A stretch of 64,000 nt of DNA from Nitrospirota bacterium (GTDB taxonomy: Bacteria; Nitrospirota; Thermodesulfovibrionia; UBA6902), in assembly GCA_016213935.1 (NCBI GenBank), contig JACQZG010000045.1, positions 1 to 64,000 of the forward strand, read 5' to 3'. Each line of letters begins with the position of its first letter. Position 1 is the first letter of the stretch. The position numbers and the translations under genes were made by a program. The notes beneath the pieces were generated by a model that did not search any database, was not told where the DNA came from, and saw only the letters and a list, made by a program, of their open reading frames with translations. Shown here one piece after another: positions 38,844 through 47,701 of the stretch.

Positions 38844-39062
38844 ATGCTCGACAGAATAACTATAAATCCTGATATTTGCGAAGGCAAACCTGTCATCAGA
38901 AATCTCCGCATCACTGTTGATTTTATCCTGAAACTCTTGGGCGACGCTTACGATGCTGATGAAATCGTCAAGAACTATCCGGAGCTGGAGAAGGAAGACG
39001 TATATCAAGCCGCAAAATACGGGGCATGGTTAGCCAGCGAGAAGACTATTGCCATTGCATGA
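38844..39062 (+). CDS. DUF433 family antitoxin-like protein
   Basis: A 72-residue protein with DRITINPDICEGKPVIRNLR and ITVDFILKLL, then YPELEKEDVYQAAKYGAWL, the DUF433 winged-helix pattern. DUF433 proteins commonly pair with a DUF5615 PIN-like protein as a putative toxin-antitoxin module. That partner starts in the ATGA overlap at its stop. It is expected to bind DNA and the partner. Confidence 0.85.
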   Translation: MLDRITINPDICEGKPVIRNLRITVDFILKLLGDAYDADEIVKNYPELEKEDVYQAAKYGAWLASEKTIAIA

Positions 39063-39421
39063 AAATTCTGGCTGACCTGCATATCTCGCCCGAAACAGTT
39101 CTTTTCCTCAAAAGTCTTGGCCACGATACAGTCCGCGTAAATGAAGTAATGCCGCCGACTTCCTCTGACAAAGAAATTGTTCAAGCTGCCATAACCAGCA
39201 ATAGAGTAGTTCTCACACAGGATCTGGATTTTTCAGAGATAATCGCTCTCTCCGGAAAAACCAAGCCTTCGCTCATTTCATTGAGGTTGTCTTCTTCACG
39301 CATCGAACATGTTAATTCTATTTTGGATAAAATATTGCCCATGGTTGAAAACGATATTATGACAGGGGCGATCATATCAGTTGAAGACGAGAGAGTTCGT
39401 ATCCGAAAACTTCCTTTTTGA
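39059..39421 (+). CDS. DUF5615 PIN-like protein, putative toxin
   Basis: A 120-residue protein starting at ATG 39059, overlapping the DUF433 stop by four bases. It opens with KILADLHISPETVLFLKSLG, the DUF5615 PIN-like start with its acidic residue. It continues with SDKEIVQAAITSNRVVLTQD and LDFSEIIAL, giving the central acidic residues. The longer in-frame ATG at 39026 lies within the upstream gene. By family it is a likely Mg-dependent RNase; activity has not been shown for most members. Confidence 0.83.
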   Translation: MKILADLHISPETVLFLKSLGHDTVRVNEVMPPTSSDKEIVQAAITSNRVVLTQDLDFSEIIALSGKTKPSLISLRLSSSRIEHVNSILDKILPMVENDIMTGAIISVEDERVRIRKLPF

Positions 39422-39433
39422 AATATTCCTTAT

Positions 39434-39528
39434 TCCTGCTGAATCTTTCTTACTGTTTCTTATTCCATGGTTATCTCTTTTATGGCTGTGTTCTTAACGG
39501 TCTTGAGGGATCATAACATGGGGGGTGA
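39434..39528. repeat. direct repeat copy 2: decayed alkD 5' relic
   Basis: On the minus strand this copy reads ATG GAA TAA GAA ACA GTA AGA AAG ATT CAG CAG GAA TAA, which parallels the first alkD codons (MGTETVSNIQQE) but is broken by stops. Together with 38698-38793 it brackets the DUF433/DUF5615 pair. The remainder of the 39422-39672 gap holds only a promoter candidate. Confidence 0.6.
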
Positions 39529-39604
39529 TAGTGATGAAATGGGATTTTTGCTTAGGGATTAGACAACTATCAACAGACAAGTCTGACTCTAATGTATTGC
39601 TTGG

Positions 39605-39631
39605 TTGACAAATTTATCATTTATTTATAAT
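39605..39631 (+). promoter_or_regulatory. candidate promoter of the MltR-like gene
   Basis: TTGACA (39605-39610) and TATAAT (39626-39631) are perfect hexamers, but only 15 bases apart; an alternative TAATGT gives 17. The ATG at 39673 lies about 40 bases downstream behind AAAAAAAGGGG. Confidence 0.4.
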
Positions 39632-39672
39632 GTTTCATTAGTAATGCTCTGTCTGGGGAGAAAAAAAGGGGA

Positions 39673-40371
39673 ATGAAGACAAATATATCACTTATTGAAT
39701 TCATAGAATACCTTGGGGATATAGCAAAGAACAACTCTGATCCTAATTCTATTAACCATTTAAAACTACTTAATGAAATTAATAATATTCACAAAATTGT
39801 TACACAATACATTGATCACCGAAACAAACAAAAAAGTACGAATTCATACCGCATTGAAGGTCAATGGCTTAACGATTTGGAAGCAGATTTTTCGGGAAGC
39901 GACCGTGCATGCGCCGTCCTTGGCGGGGCAATTGCGGACGATTATGTAAAGATGCTTTTGAAGAAATATCTGCTTCCGCCGCAAGAAAAGAAAAAAGACA
40001 AGTTGCTTGACCGCTCAAGTCCACTTGAGTCTTTTGCATCCAGAATTGAACTTGCACGACGCCTGAATCTGATCACCAAAGAAACACGCAAATCGCTGGA
40101 CTGGGTTCGAGATATTAGAAATGACGCTGCACACGAGACCGACTTTTCTTTCAGCAATGACTCTGCAAAGGATCGTGTCAGCAATATACTACAAGCGATG
40201 AAGCTTAAAGAAAAGAAATGTCCCCTACTTCTATCTCCGTATGATACACCCAAGGGTCAATTTATTGCAGCGGTCATTATGTTAGTCGCATGTCTTAATA
40301 TCGAGATTGGGGAAACTACCCAAACCCAACATGAACCTACTGATGCTATCAGCAACGCATCGTTCTCTTAA
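39673..40371 (+). CDS. MltR/DUF4145-like helical protein
   Basis: A 232-residue protein. The central part, DRACAVLGGAIADDYVKMLL, then LESFASRIELARRLNLITKE and DWVRDIRNDAAHE, is the pattern of MltR (mannitol operon repressor-like) and related HEPN-like helical domains. The N-terminal 80 residues are not recognised. It stands alone among toxin-antitoxin modules, with its own candidate promoter, and has lower GC than nearby housekeeping genes, which suggests acquisition. Regulation of mannitol genes should not be assumed; most such proteins are uncharacterised and could be RNA- or phage-related. Confidence 0.6.
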   Translation: MKTNISLIEFIEYLGDIAKNNSDPNSINHLKLLNEINNIHKIVTQYIDHRNKQKSTNSYRIEGQWLNDLEADFSGSDRACAVLGGAIADDYVKMLLKKYLLPPQEKKKDKLLDRSSPLESFASRIELARRLNLITKETRKSLDWVRDIRNDAAHETDFSFSNDSAKDRVSNILQAMKLKEKKCPLLLSPYDTPKGQFIAAVIMLVACLNIEIGETTQTQHEPTDAISNASFS

Positions 40372-40500
40372 TTCATGCTCCAACACCAATGTCAGATCAA
40401 CTATAAAACGGAATTAACGTTAGGTCTTTCATTTTGCTCTTAGCTAAAATTTGTTGAAGATTAATTTTATTGCCATAGAATAGTCATGGATGCTTCAAGT

Positions 40501-40520
40501 CGGAGAAGATTGCCATTGCG
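40501..40520. repeat. short direct repeat left of a toxin-antitoxin pair
   Basis: CGGAGAAGATTGCCATTGCG matches 41140-41159 at 17 of 20 positions. The pair 40561-41087 lies between the two copies, so they may mark its insertion or duplication boundaries. Confidence 0.45.
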
Positions 40521-40560
40521 GGGTGGAAGGGGTAAAATAAAGCAACAAAAGGAGGGCGTT

Positions 40561-40782
40561 ATGGGAACGATCAGTAAAGAGCTTTCAGCGAAGATTAAAT
40601 CTTTGCCGGACAATGAGAAGATTGAGCTGGTGGATTCTATTCTGATGCAGCTTGATAAGCCAGACCCTGAAATTGACCGCATCTGGGCTGAAGAAGCAAA
40701 AAAAAGATGGAAAACATATAAGGCAGGTAAAGTTGAAACCGTTTCTTACGAACAGGTAATGAAAAAACATAGCGCCAGATGA
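40561..40782 (+). CDS. addiction-module antitoxin (Unstab_antitox, PF09720-like)
   Basis: A 73-residue protein starting at ATG 40561 behind GGAGGGCGTT. Its sequence KIKSLPDNEKIELVDSILMQ, then LDKPDPEIDRIWAEEAKKR and VSYEQVMKKH is the TIGR02574-type antitoxin pattern. The last four bases overlap the toxin start. These antitoxins are unstable and pair with a RelE/ParE-type toxin. Confidence 0.88.
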   Translation: MGTISKELSAKIKSLPDNEKIELVDSILMQLDKPDPEIDRIWAEEAKKRWKTYKAGKVETVSYEQVMKKHSAR

Positions 40783-41087
40783 AGGTTCGTTTCTTAAAAC
40801 CTGCACAAGCTGAAGTTGATGACGCAGTCGCATGGTATGATTCCCAGTCACGCAATCTCGGTACACAATTTTTGGATGATCTTGACCGCGCAGTCAGAAG
40901 AATCGTGGCATATCCCCTATCAAGCACAAAGATCGAAGAAGATCTTCGGCGCTGTCTTTTATCAAGATTCCCATATGGCATAATCTACGGCATTGATTCT
41001 GAAACTGTTGTGGTTATCGCAGTTGCCCATCTGCACAGAGAACCGCGATATTGGATTGACAGACTGCTTGATTCTAAGATCAAATGA
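40779..41087 (+). CDS. RelE/ParE family toxin
   Basis: A 102-residue protein opening with KVRFLKPAQAEVDDAVAWYD, followed by FLDDLDRAVRRIVAYPLSS, RRCLLSRFPYGIIY and VVVIAVAHLHREPRYW, the standard ParE/RelE-like pattern. ATGA overlap with its antitoxin gives translational coupling. ParE members poison gyrase, RelE members cut mRNA; the sequence does not settle which. Confidence 0.9.
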   Translation: MKVRFLKPAQAEVDDAVAWYDSQSRNLGTQFLDDLDRAVRRIVAYPLSSTKIEEDLRRCLLSRFPYGIIYGIDSETVVVIAVAHLHREPRYWIDRLLDSKIK

Positions 41088-41139
41088 AACTGTCCAGGTT
41101 AAAAATCAGCATATACAACATACTGCTTGCTTTATGGGT

Positions 41140-41159
41140 TGGAGAAGATTGCGATTGTG
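41140..41159. repeat. short direct repeat right of the toxin-antitoxin pair
   Basis: TGGAGAAGATTGCGATTGTG, the partner of 40501-40520, lies 52 bases after the toxin stop and just before the convergent PilZ gene. Confidence 0.45.
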
Positions 41160-41165
41160 AAATAA

Positions 41166-41501
41166 CTAATGGGTCAGCCTGAGGCCTCTGATGTACTCTT
41201 CGTAACAGCTTGACCTGTTGATGATCTCGCATCCGAGGCCGTTGAGTTCATTGTATTCGGTGAATTCGTGCGACTCAGCCCTTCTTATGACATTGAACCT
41301 CGCGATGAAGACCTTGTCATTGAGCGCCATATCCACCTCAAGAAGAGTGCCTTCGGGAACATTAAGCCTCGTGCTTATGAAAATGCCGTTCTCCGAGATA
41401 TTCGTCACGACACCGGGATAAGGAGTGTCATTATGCGTAAGCCTCGCGGGCAGCTTCACGGCAACCCTCTCAAACGCCCTTATTTCAGATATTGCTCCCA
41501 T
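41166..41501 (-). CDS. PilZ domain protein
   Basis: A 111-residue single-domain protein. Arginines in AFERVAVKLPARLTH and the NISENGIF motif (pattern N-x-S-x2-G) mark a PilZ domain, which binds cyclic di-GMP. No other domain is attached, so it should act as an adaptor on another protein, for example in motility or exopolysaccharide control. It starts 4 bases after the ilvE stop and is probably co-transcribed. Confidence 0.82.
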   Translation of the reverse strand: MGAISEIRAFERVAVKLPARLTHNDTPYPGVVTNISENGIFISTRLNVPEGTLLEVDMALNDKVFIARFNVIRRAESHEFTEYNELNGLGCEIINRSSCYEEYIRGLRLTH

Positions 41502-41505
41502 GACT

Positions 41506-42420
41506 TTAAATATATGTAAGCCACGAATTATAAGACTTCTCCTCGCCCTTCACAATCCTGAAGAAGAGAGTCTGAAGCTTCTTTGTAATCGGGCCCGGTT
41601 TGCCCGCTCCGATGCGCCTGTCATCCACTTCCCTTATCGGGGTCACCTCAGCCGCGGTGCCTGTAAAGAATGCCTCGTCCGCAATGTAAACCTCATCCCT
41701 TGTGATATCCCTCTCATTAACTTTAATCCTGAGCCTGCCCGCCATCTCCATGATGCTCCTTCTCGTAATGCCTTCGAGAACAGACGGAAGCGGCGGGGTC
41801 ACAAGCTCCCCGTCCCTCACGATAAAGATATTCTGCCCCGTCCCTTCCGAGACCATCCCGCCCGTATCGAGGAAGAGAGCCTCGTCATAACCAGCGGCAA
41901 TAGCCTCGCGCTTCGCCATCGTGGAGTTCACGTAATCCCCGCAGGTCTTGCTCTTTGTCATCGAGACATTCACGTGCAATCTTGAGAAGGATGTTATCTT
42001 CACCCTGATGCCGTTTTTCAAACCTTCATCGCCGAGATAAGCGCCCCACGGCCATGTCGCTATCGCAACCTTTATGGGATTCCCCTTGGGGAACAGCCCC
42101 ATCGCTCCGTAACCGATAAAGACTATAGGCCTGATGTAGCACTCCTTAAGCCCGTTTGCCTTTATCGTTTTTATGATGCCGTCTTTAATCTGATCAGGAG
42201 TGAAAGGCGGTTCTATCTGAAGAATGCGGCACGAATCAGAAAGCCTTTTTATATGCTCGTCAAGCCTGAAGACAGCCGAACCGCTCTTTGCCCTGTAGCA
42301 CCTTATCCCTTCAAACGCCCCCATGCCGTAATGAAGCGTATGGGTCAGCACATGGACATTCGCGTCTTCCCAGTCAACAAGCTTTCCGTCCATCCAAATC
42401 TTTTTTAAGCCCTCAAACAT
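41506..42420 (-). CDS. ilvE: branched-chain amino acid aminotransferase
   Basis: IlvE is the PLP enzyme for the last step of valine, leucine and isoleucine synthesis. The protein starts at ATG 42420 ([20 protein letters not shown]), with [17 protein letters not shown], the lysine region [20 protein letters not shown] and the phosphate-binding [11 protein letters not shown]. An upstream in-frame codon at 42441 is inside the ribosome site CAGGAGGGG, so the inner ATG is used; 304 residues is typical. It lies far from the other ilv genes, in a unit with pilZ. Confidence 0.95.
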   Translation of the reverse strand: MFEGLKKIWMDGKLVDWEDANVHVLTHTLHYGMGAFEGIRCYRAKSGSAVFRLDEHIKRLSDSCRILQIEPPFTPDQIKDGIIKTIKANGLKECYIRPIVFIGYGAMGLFPKGNPIKVAIATWPWGAYLGDEGLKNGIRVKITSFSRLHVNVSMTKSKTCGDYVNSTMAKREAIAAGYDEALFLDTGGMVSEGTGQNIFIVRDGELVTPPLPSVLEGITRRSIMEMAGRLRIKVNERDITRDEVYIADEAFFTGTAAEVTPIREVDDRRIGAGKPGPITKKLQTLFFRIVKGEEKSYNSWLTYI

Positions 42421-42483
42421 CTCCCCTCCTGAAAGAACCAAGAAAATAATTAAAATCTATAGTGCATGAAAACAGATTCATTG

Positions 42484-43125
42484 TCAATCCTCCCACCCGT
42501 TTTCACCGAGGAGAGGGACAAAGACGCACGTTGTAGATTCAAAAGTCTCGATACCCGATGCTGTTCTGGTGACCCGCATAAGCACCTGCGAGTGCCTGCT
42601 GCCGACCGGAATCACGAGCCTGCCCCCTTGTTTCAACTGCCCTATGTATGACTCAGGCACCTTAGGCGCGCCTGCTGTCACGATTATGCCGTCATAAGGC
42701 GCTTCTTCGGGAAGCCCGAGCGTTCCGTCGCGGACAAGTATCTTCACATTCATACAGCCTGTCTCACTCAGGATTTTCTCAGCCCTCATCGCAAGCGAGC
42801 CTATCCTCTCGACGGAAAAGACTGTGTGTGCGAGCCTCGAGAGGATTGCGGTCTGATAGCCCGAACCCGTCCCTATCTCAAGAACCTTTTCATCTCCCTT
42901 CAATTCGAGAAGCTCAGTCATAAGCGCGACCATATACGGCTGTGAAATGGTCTGCCCCTCGCCAATGGGGAGAGCGCAGTCGCTGTAGGCCGAGCCTTTC
43001 ATCGCCTCAGTGACAAAGAGATGCCTCGGCACCTCCTCCATTGCAGAGAGCACGCGCCTGTCAAGGATGCCTCTCGGCATTAACTGCGTCTCGACCATTC
43101 TGATGCGTTCAATTTCGTATGACAT
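42484..43125 (-). CDS. pcm: protein-L-isoaspartate O-methyltransferase
   Basis: Pcm methylates L-isoaspartyl residues to start repair of aged proteins. The 213-residue protein has the SAM-binding [19 protein letters not shown], the preceding [20 protein letters not shown] typical of Pcm, and [20 protein letters not shown]. It is followed upstream on the same strand by the FAD enzyme gene (15-base gap) and surE; pcm and surE are neighbours in many bacteria. Confidence 0.95.
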   Translation of the reverse strand: MSYEIERIRMVETQLMPRGILDRRVLSAMEEVPRHLFVTEAMKGSAYSDCALPIGEGQTISQPYMVALMTELLELKGDEKVLEIGTGSGYQTAILSRLAHTVFSVERIGSLAMRAEKILSETGCMNVKILVRDGTLGLPEEAPYDGIIVTAGAPKVPESYIGQLKQGGRLVIPVGSRHSQVLMRVTRTASGIETFESTTCVFVPLLGENGWED

Positions 43126-43140
43126 AAATAATTTCCTGTC

Positions 43141-44541
43141 TTATGTCTCTGTGCCTATCTTCTTCAATATCCCTCTTGCCGCTATTACGCCCGACGCGGA
43201 CGCCTGTATAAGCCCCCTGCTCACTCCCGCGCCGTCGCCGACGGCAAATAGGTTCTCTATCTCTGTCTCGAGGTTATTGCCGAGCTTTATCTGCCTCGAA
43301 TAAAACTTCACCTCAACGCCGTAAAGAAGAGTGTCGCTGCCGTTTACTCCGGGCGCGATCCTGTCCATTGCCTCAAGCATCTCAAGTATGTCCGAGATAT
43401 ACCGGTAAGGAAGAACAAAACTGAGGTCGCCCGGTGCCGCGTCCGAAAGGGTCGGCTTCACGCGCCCCTCCGATATCCTTCTCGGATTAGACCTCCTGCC
43501 CGCGTGAAGGTCGCCGAGCCTCTGAACTATTATCCCTTTGCCTAAAAGGTTCGCGAGATACGCGATGCTCCTGCCGTAAAGATGAGGCTCGTCAAAAGGC
43601 TCTGTGAAATTGGTGCTTACAAGTATCGCGAAATTAGTGTTAGCCGTCTTCTTTTCTGAATAGCTGTGGCCGTTCACTGTCCAGATTCCTTTTACATACT
43701 CCTTGACCACTTCTCCGTAAGGGTTGACGCAGAATGTCCTTGCCCTGTCATTGAACTTGTTTGAAGTGAAGATAAGTTTCGGCTCATAAGCTATCTCGGT
43801 CAACGGCTTAAGAACCTCGGCCGAGAGCTCGACCCTGACGCCTATGTCAACAGGGTTATTGAGAAGAGAAAGATGAATCTCTCTCGCCTGTTCTTCGAGC
43901 CAGAGCGCCCCTTCCCTGCCGGGCGCTATTACGACAAACCTGCCCGCAAACTCCTTTCCGTCCTCTGTCCTGACCCCGGACAACCTGCCGTTATCAAATA
44001 TAATTGAAGTGGCATCGCTTGAGAATTTTATATCAATGCTTGAGTTTAAGGCGAGTTTCATTCTCTTAAGCACCTCGGGGCACCTGTCTGTGCCTATATG
44101 CCGTATCATTGACGGAACGAGCTTAAGATTATTCTCCGAGGCAAGCGCCCTGAGCTTCTCAACCTTTTCAGTATCCCCGCCGTAAACCTTCGGAGGCGCG
44201 CCGTGCCTTACGTATATATCGTCGACATATTTTAAAAGCTCATCCAGTTCCGGGCTCTCCATGTATCTTGAGAGGTTGCCGCCGGTATCTTTTGAGAGCG
44301 TAAGCTTGCCGTCGCTGAAGGCGCCCGCGCCTCCCCAGCCGCACAAGAGGCCGCATTGAGGGCATTCTCTGCAGACGACCCCCTTTTTTTCAGAAGGGCA
44401 TACCCTCTTTTCAATGTCCATCCCTTTTTCAAGAAGAAGGATTTTGAGCCCTCTGCCTGATGAGACAAGCTCAAGGGCGGTGAATATGCCGGCAGGCCCG
44501 GCGCCTACAATAATGACATCGTAATTTTTCATACCTTCCAT
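43141..44541 (-). CDS. FAD-dependent dehydrogenase (COG2509-like)
   Basis: A 466-residue flavoprotein with an N-terminal dinucleotide-binding motif DVIIVGAGPAGIFTALEL and a cysteine-rich segment CRECPQCGLLCGWGGAGAFS near residues 56-76. A C-terminal FAD motif FAVGDGAGVSRGLIQASASG follows. This matches the uncharacterised COG2509 group of FAD-dependent dehydrogenases; substrate unknown. It overlaps surE by 13 bases and is followed by pcm, so the three are co-transcribed. An inner ATG four codons in is equally possible as start. Confidence 0.85.
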   Translation of the reverse strand: MEGMKNYDVIIVGAGPAGIFTALELVSSGRGLKILLLEKGMDIEKRVCPSEKKGVVCRECPQCGLLCGWGGAGAFSDGKLTLSKDTGGNLSRYMESPELDELLKYVDDIYVRHGAPPKVYGGDTEKVEKLRALASENNLKLVPSMIRHIGTDRCPEVLKRMKLALNSSIDIKFSSDATSIIFDNGRLSGVRTEDGKEFAGRFVVIAPGREGALWLEEQAREIHLSLLNNPVDIGVRVELSAEVLKPLTEIAYEPKLIFTSNKFNDRARTFCVNPYGEVVKEYVKGIWTVNGHSYSEKKTANTNFAILVSTNFTEPFDEPHLYGRSIAYLANLLGKGIIVQRLGDLHAGRRSNPRRISEGRVKPTLSDAAPGDLSFVLPYRYISDILEMLEAMDRIAPGVNGSDTLLYGVEVKFYSRQIKLGNNLETEIENLFAVGDGAGVSRGLIQASASGVIAARGILKKIGTET

Positions 44542-45296
44542 CTCTTTTTGATAAACTCAAGCGCTTTATGGTTCGTCATGTCGAGATGAACCGGCGTCAC
44601 AGAGACATAACCCTCGATGACCGCCGCTATGTCCGTCTCCTCACCCTTCTCCCAGATCGGCGCTCCGCCGCCTATCCAATAATGCCTGTTACCTTTCGGG
44701 TCAGATATCTCCCGTATGGAATTGTCGTAGACCCTCCTGCCCTGCCTCGTGAATTTCACGCCTTTTGATTCAGGCGCGTCAGGAACATTGATATTAAGGA
44801 GAGTATCCTTCGGAAGCCCTTTTTTCAGTACGGCTTCGGCAAACTTAACTGCTGTCTCTGCCGCGGTTCTGAAACGCGAAGGCGTGATGATAATGTCTCC
44901 GCCTGATTGGCGGTCTATCGCAAGCGAGACCGCAATGGACGGAATTCCCAGGAGCGTCCCTTCCATCGCGGCCGCGACGGTTCCCGAATATGTCACATCA
45001 TCGCCGAGGTTCCCTCCGTGGTTTATCCCTGAGACAATGACATCAGGCCGCTCTGCCATCAGCCTGTTTACCCCGATGATAACGCAGTCTGTAGGCGTTC
45101 CGTTCAGCGAATAGCTCCTATTTCCAGTCCTGACAGGTTTTAAAGGCCTGTTAAGAGTGAGGGCATGAGCGACAGCGCTCTGCTCGCTGTCAGGAGCGAC
45201 AACATATACATCGCCAAGCGCCCGGAGCGCCTTTGAAAGAACCTTTATGCCGGAGGATGATATTCCGTCATCATTTGTGACAAAAATAACTGGCAT
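44529..45296 (-). CDS. surE: 5'/3'-nucleotidase SurE
   Basis: SurE is a metal-dependent survival-protein nucleotidase acting on nucleoside monophosphates and polyphosphate. The 255-residue protein begins IFVTNDDGISSSGIKVLSKA (the DD pair binds metal), with APDSEQSAVAHALTLNRPL and VSGINHGGNLGDDVTYSGTV supplying the other ligands. Length and motifs are standard. Its start is adjacent to the upstream lipoprotein stop. Confidence 0.96.
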   Translation of the reverse strand: MPVIFVTNDDGISSSGIKVLSKALRALGDVYVVAPDSEQSAVAHALTLNRPLKPVRTGNRSYSLNGTPTDCVIIGVNRLMAERPDVIVSGINHGGNLGDDVTYSGTVAAAMEGTLLGIPSIAVSLAIDRQSGGDIIITPSRFRTAAETAVKFAEAVLKKGLPKDTLLNINVPDAPESKGVKFTRQGRRVYDNSIREISDPKGNRHYWIGGGAPIWEKGEETDIAAVIEGYVSVTPVHLDMTNHKALEFIKKRWKV

Positions 45297-45730
45297 TATT
45301 TCATTTTATCAGAAGCGGAGCGCATTATATCGTCCCAGTTCTTCTCTATCTTTAACTTGAGTGCCTTCTTCCCGTTGCTTCCCCTGACAACAACCTTCAC
45401 TGTCTCTCCCCTCGGGTCTATCATTACGCTGCGCTCAACCTGAAGATGCCCGCTGCCGTCAGTACTGTGTTTGAATACGCTGTCTTTCCACCAGTATTCA
45501 ACCAACACCTCTGCGTCAGGCACGGGGCTGCCGCCGCATTTCAGGTCAATGCCTAACACTACCTCAATGTCCCTCTTGATAACTCCTCCGGTGTAACCTG
45601 TTACAGCTTTTATATCGAGGTTTTTTTTGGGACAGTCAACCTCTTTAAGAGGCGGGCCCTGGTTGCATGCCTCGGCAAAAAGCAGGAAAAAGAGAAATAT
45701 GGTTATGTAAAAATATCTGCCGCTCTTCAT
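45296..45730 (-). CDS. putative lipoprotein, beta-rich, unknown function
   Basis: A 144-residue protein with an N-terminal hydrophobic segment (YFYITIFLFFLLFAEAC) ending in a lipobox-like AEAC, so a lipidated periplasmic or outer-membrane protein is likely. The mature part has an Ig/transthyretin-like beta pattern (VPDAEVLVEYWWKDSVFKHS, TDGSGHLQVERSV) and a charged C-terminal helix. Not recognised as a named family. Its stop touches the surE start. Confidence 0.6.
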   Translation of the reverse strand: MKSGRYFYITIFLFFLLFAEACNQGPPLKEVDCPKKNLDIKAVTGYTGGVIKRDIEVVLGIDLKCGGSPVPDAEVLVEYWWKDSVFKHSTDGSGHLQVERSVMIDPRGETVKVVVRGSNGKKALKLKIEKNWDDIMRSASDKMK

Positions 45731-45768
45731 ATTTGTAATCTGAGATTCTTCGCCCCGAAGTATCAGGA

Positions 45769-45788
45769 CCTGCCTACCGTCAGGCAGG
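45769..45788. repeat. small perfect hairpin repeat
   Basis: CCTGCCTACCGTCAGGCAGG forms a stem with 7-bp arms in the divergent 45731-45936 gap. It has the look of short dispersed palindromic repeats; no U-tract, so not a terminator. Nothing else is evident in the gap. Confidence 0.45.
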
Positions 45789-45936
45789 CTCAGAATAACA
45801 ACTTGTGTATCTTATCGACTTTTTTTCACTAACCTGCTTTTATGTAAATATCTTAACAGAGAAAGGATGATTTTTAAATTAAAAATTCTGATTAATTTCT
45901 GCATATCGCGCCTCAATTAAAGTATAATTTCACAAT

Positions 45937-47220
45937 ATGAATGAAAGTTTTGATAATAAGAAGGGGCTCTCCTGGGCGTTTTACGACTGGGCGAATTCAG
46001 CCTTCGCCACCACGGTCATAGCCGGATTCTTCCCTGTCTTCTTCAAACAATACTGGTGCTCAGGGATGCCGGTTGTGCAAAGCACATTCAGGCTCGGAGC
46101 CGCGAACTCTCTCGCGAGCCTTTTCATAGTGGCTGTTGCCCCGATTCTCGGAGCCATTGCCGACAGGGGGGGCGCGAAGAAGCGCTTTCTCCTCTTCTTT
46201 ACCGCCATGGGAATCGTCATGACAGGCGCTCTCAATTTTGTTGCAAAGGGAGAGTGGGCGCCGGCGGCGATTCTTTATGTTTTGGGAATCATAGGCTTCT
46301 CCGGAGGGAATATCTTTTATGACTCTCTCCTTATGAATGTCTCAACCCCGCGCAAGGTCGATTTTGTCTCAGCTCTCGGATTCGCGATGGGATACCTCGG
46401 CGGGGGAATTATATTCGCGTTCAATGTCGCCATGACCCTCAGGCCGGAGTTCTTCAGCCTTTCCGGGCCTGAAGAAGCGATACGCGTCTCATTCATCACG
46501 GTTGGGATATGGTGGGGCGCCTTCTCAATACCGATATTTCTCTTTGTTAAAGAGCCTCTGCCTGAAAACAAATCAGCGGGATGGCACGCGGTCGCGGGCG
46601 GGTTCAGGCAGCTTACAGCGACATTCAGGGAGATACGCAAGATGCGCGTTGTCTTAATCTTTCTGACAGGCTACTGGTTTTACATTGACGGCGTGGACAC
46701 GGTAATACATATGGCAGTCGATTACGGGTTATCGCTCGGCTTCGACTCAAACAGCCTGATTACGGCGCTTCTAATCACGCAGTTTATCGGGTTCCCTTCG
46801 GCAATCGCCTTTGGAAAGGCCGGTGAAAAATACGGGCCGAAGGCCGGGATATTCTTTGGGATACTCGTCTACATCGCGGTTGTGATATGGGGATTCTTCA
46901 TGACAAATGAATCCGAATTTTACGGCCTTGCCGCTGCTATAGGGCTGGTGCAGGGGGGCGTCCAGTCCCTCAGCAGGTCTTACTTTACCCGCATTATACC
47001 GAAAAACAAAACCGCAGAATTCTTCGGCTTCTATAATATGCTGGGAAAATTCGCGGCTGTCATAGGCCCCGCGTTGATGGGATGGACAGGGGTTCTATTC
47101 GGCAGCCCGAGGATCGGGCTCCTCTCGATTATCTTATTATTTGCCGCAGGAGCGTGCCTGCTCTATCTCGTGGACGAAGGAGAAGGAAGAATGATGGCAA
47201 AGGCGCTTGAGGAGATATAA
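45937..47220 (+). CDS. MFS transporter, UMF1/Atg22-like
   Basis: A 427-residue membrane protein with about 11-12 hydrophobic segments. The opening KGLSWAFYDWANSAFATTVI and the later VQGGVQSLSRSYFTRIIPKN are signatures of the UMF1/Atg22-like branch of the major facilitator superfamily, whose members export amino acids or other small molecules. Substrate cannot be deduced. It is a lone plus-strand gene between two minus-strand blocks. Confidence 0.85.
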   Translation: MNESFDNKKGLSWAFYDWANSAFATTVIAGFFPVFFKQYWCSGMPVVQSTFRLGAANSLASLFIVAVAPILGAIADRGGAKKRFLLFFTAMGIVMTGALNFVAKGEWAPAAILYVLGIIGFSGGNIFYDSLLMNVSTPRKVDFVSALGFAMGYLGGGIIFAFNVAMTLRPEFFSLSGPEEAIRVSFITVGIWWGAFSIPIFLFVKEPLPENKSAGWHAVAGGFRQLTATFREIRKMRVVLIFLTGYWFYIDGVDTVIHMAVDYGLSLGFDSNSLITALLITQFIGFPSAIAFGKAGEKYGPKAGIFFGILVYIAVVIWGFFMTNESEFYGLAAAIGLVQGGVQSLSRSYFTRIIPKNKTAEFFGFYNMLGKFAAVIGPALMGWTGVLFGSPRIGLLSIILLFAAGACLLYLVDEGEGRMMAKALEEI

Positions 47221-47241
47221 ATATCGTCTTCGAGAACCGGA

Positions 47242-47682
47242 TTACCAGCCTTTCTTTTCCAGAATGTCCTTTACGTGCTCTTCGGCCTTCTTCTCTATAA
47301 GAATGACCTTCTTGCTCTGAGCCTCGCCTATCCTCTCCATCAGTTTGTCGATATCAACCGGCTTTTCGAGAAAGTCCGACGCCCCTGCCTTTATCGCCTC
47401 GACGCCTTTTTCAACTGTAGCGTGGCCTGTGAGGACTATTATGTCTATGTCCTTATTTTCGCTCTTGAGCCGTTTTAAAGTCTCTATGCCGCTCATCCCC
47501 GGCATTACGAGGTCAACCACAATCGCGTCGAACTCCTTGCTCTTAGCCTTATTTACGGCGTCTTCACCGTTTACAGCGGTGTCAACCTTCATGCCGCGCG
47601 TCTTGAGCCTTTTGGAAAATACATCGAGAAACTGCTTTTCATCATCAACAATAAGAATATTTGCTTTCATTTCATCTGTCAT
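47242..47682 (-). CDS. single-domain response regulator
   Basis: A 146-residue receiver protein with acidic pocket in ILIVDDEKQFLDVF, phosphoacceptor aspartate in DAIVVDLVMPGMSG, threonine in VLTGHATVEKG and lysine in FLEKPVD. A short charged helix follows, with no output domain, so it acts in a phosphorelay or by binding partners. AAGGAG lies 8 bases before the ATG at 47682; the ATG two codons earlier would be too close. Last of the series 55951-47242. Confidence 0.9.
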   Translation of the reverse strand: MTDEMKANILIVDDEKQFLDVFSKRLKTRGMKVDTAVNGEDAVNKAKSKEFDAIVVDLVMPGMSGIETLKRLKSENKDIDIIVLTGHATVEKGVEAIKAGASDFLEKPVDIDKLMERIGEAQSKKVILIEKKAEEHVKDILEKKGW

Positions 47683-47701
47683 TTTCATCGCTCCTTTTCC
47701 G

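Noticed and set aside
39673..40371. Calling the MltR-like protein a mannitol operon repressor
   Set aside because: Only the central helical domain resembles MltR, and there are no mannitol genes nearby.
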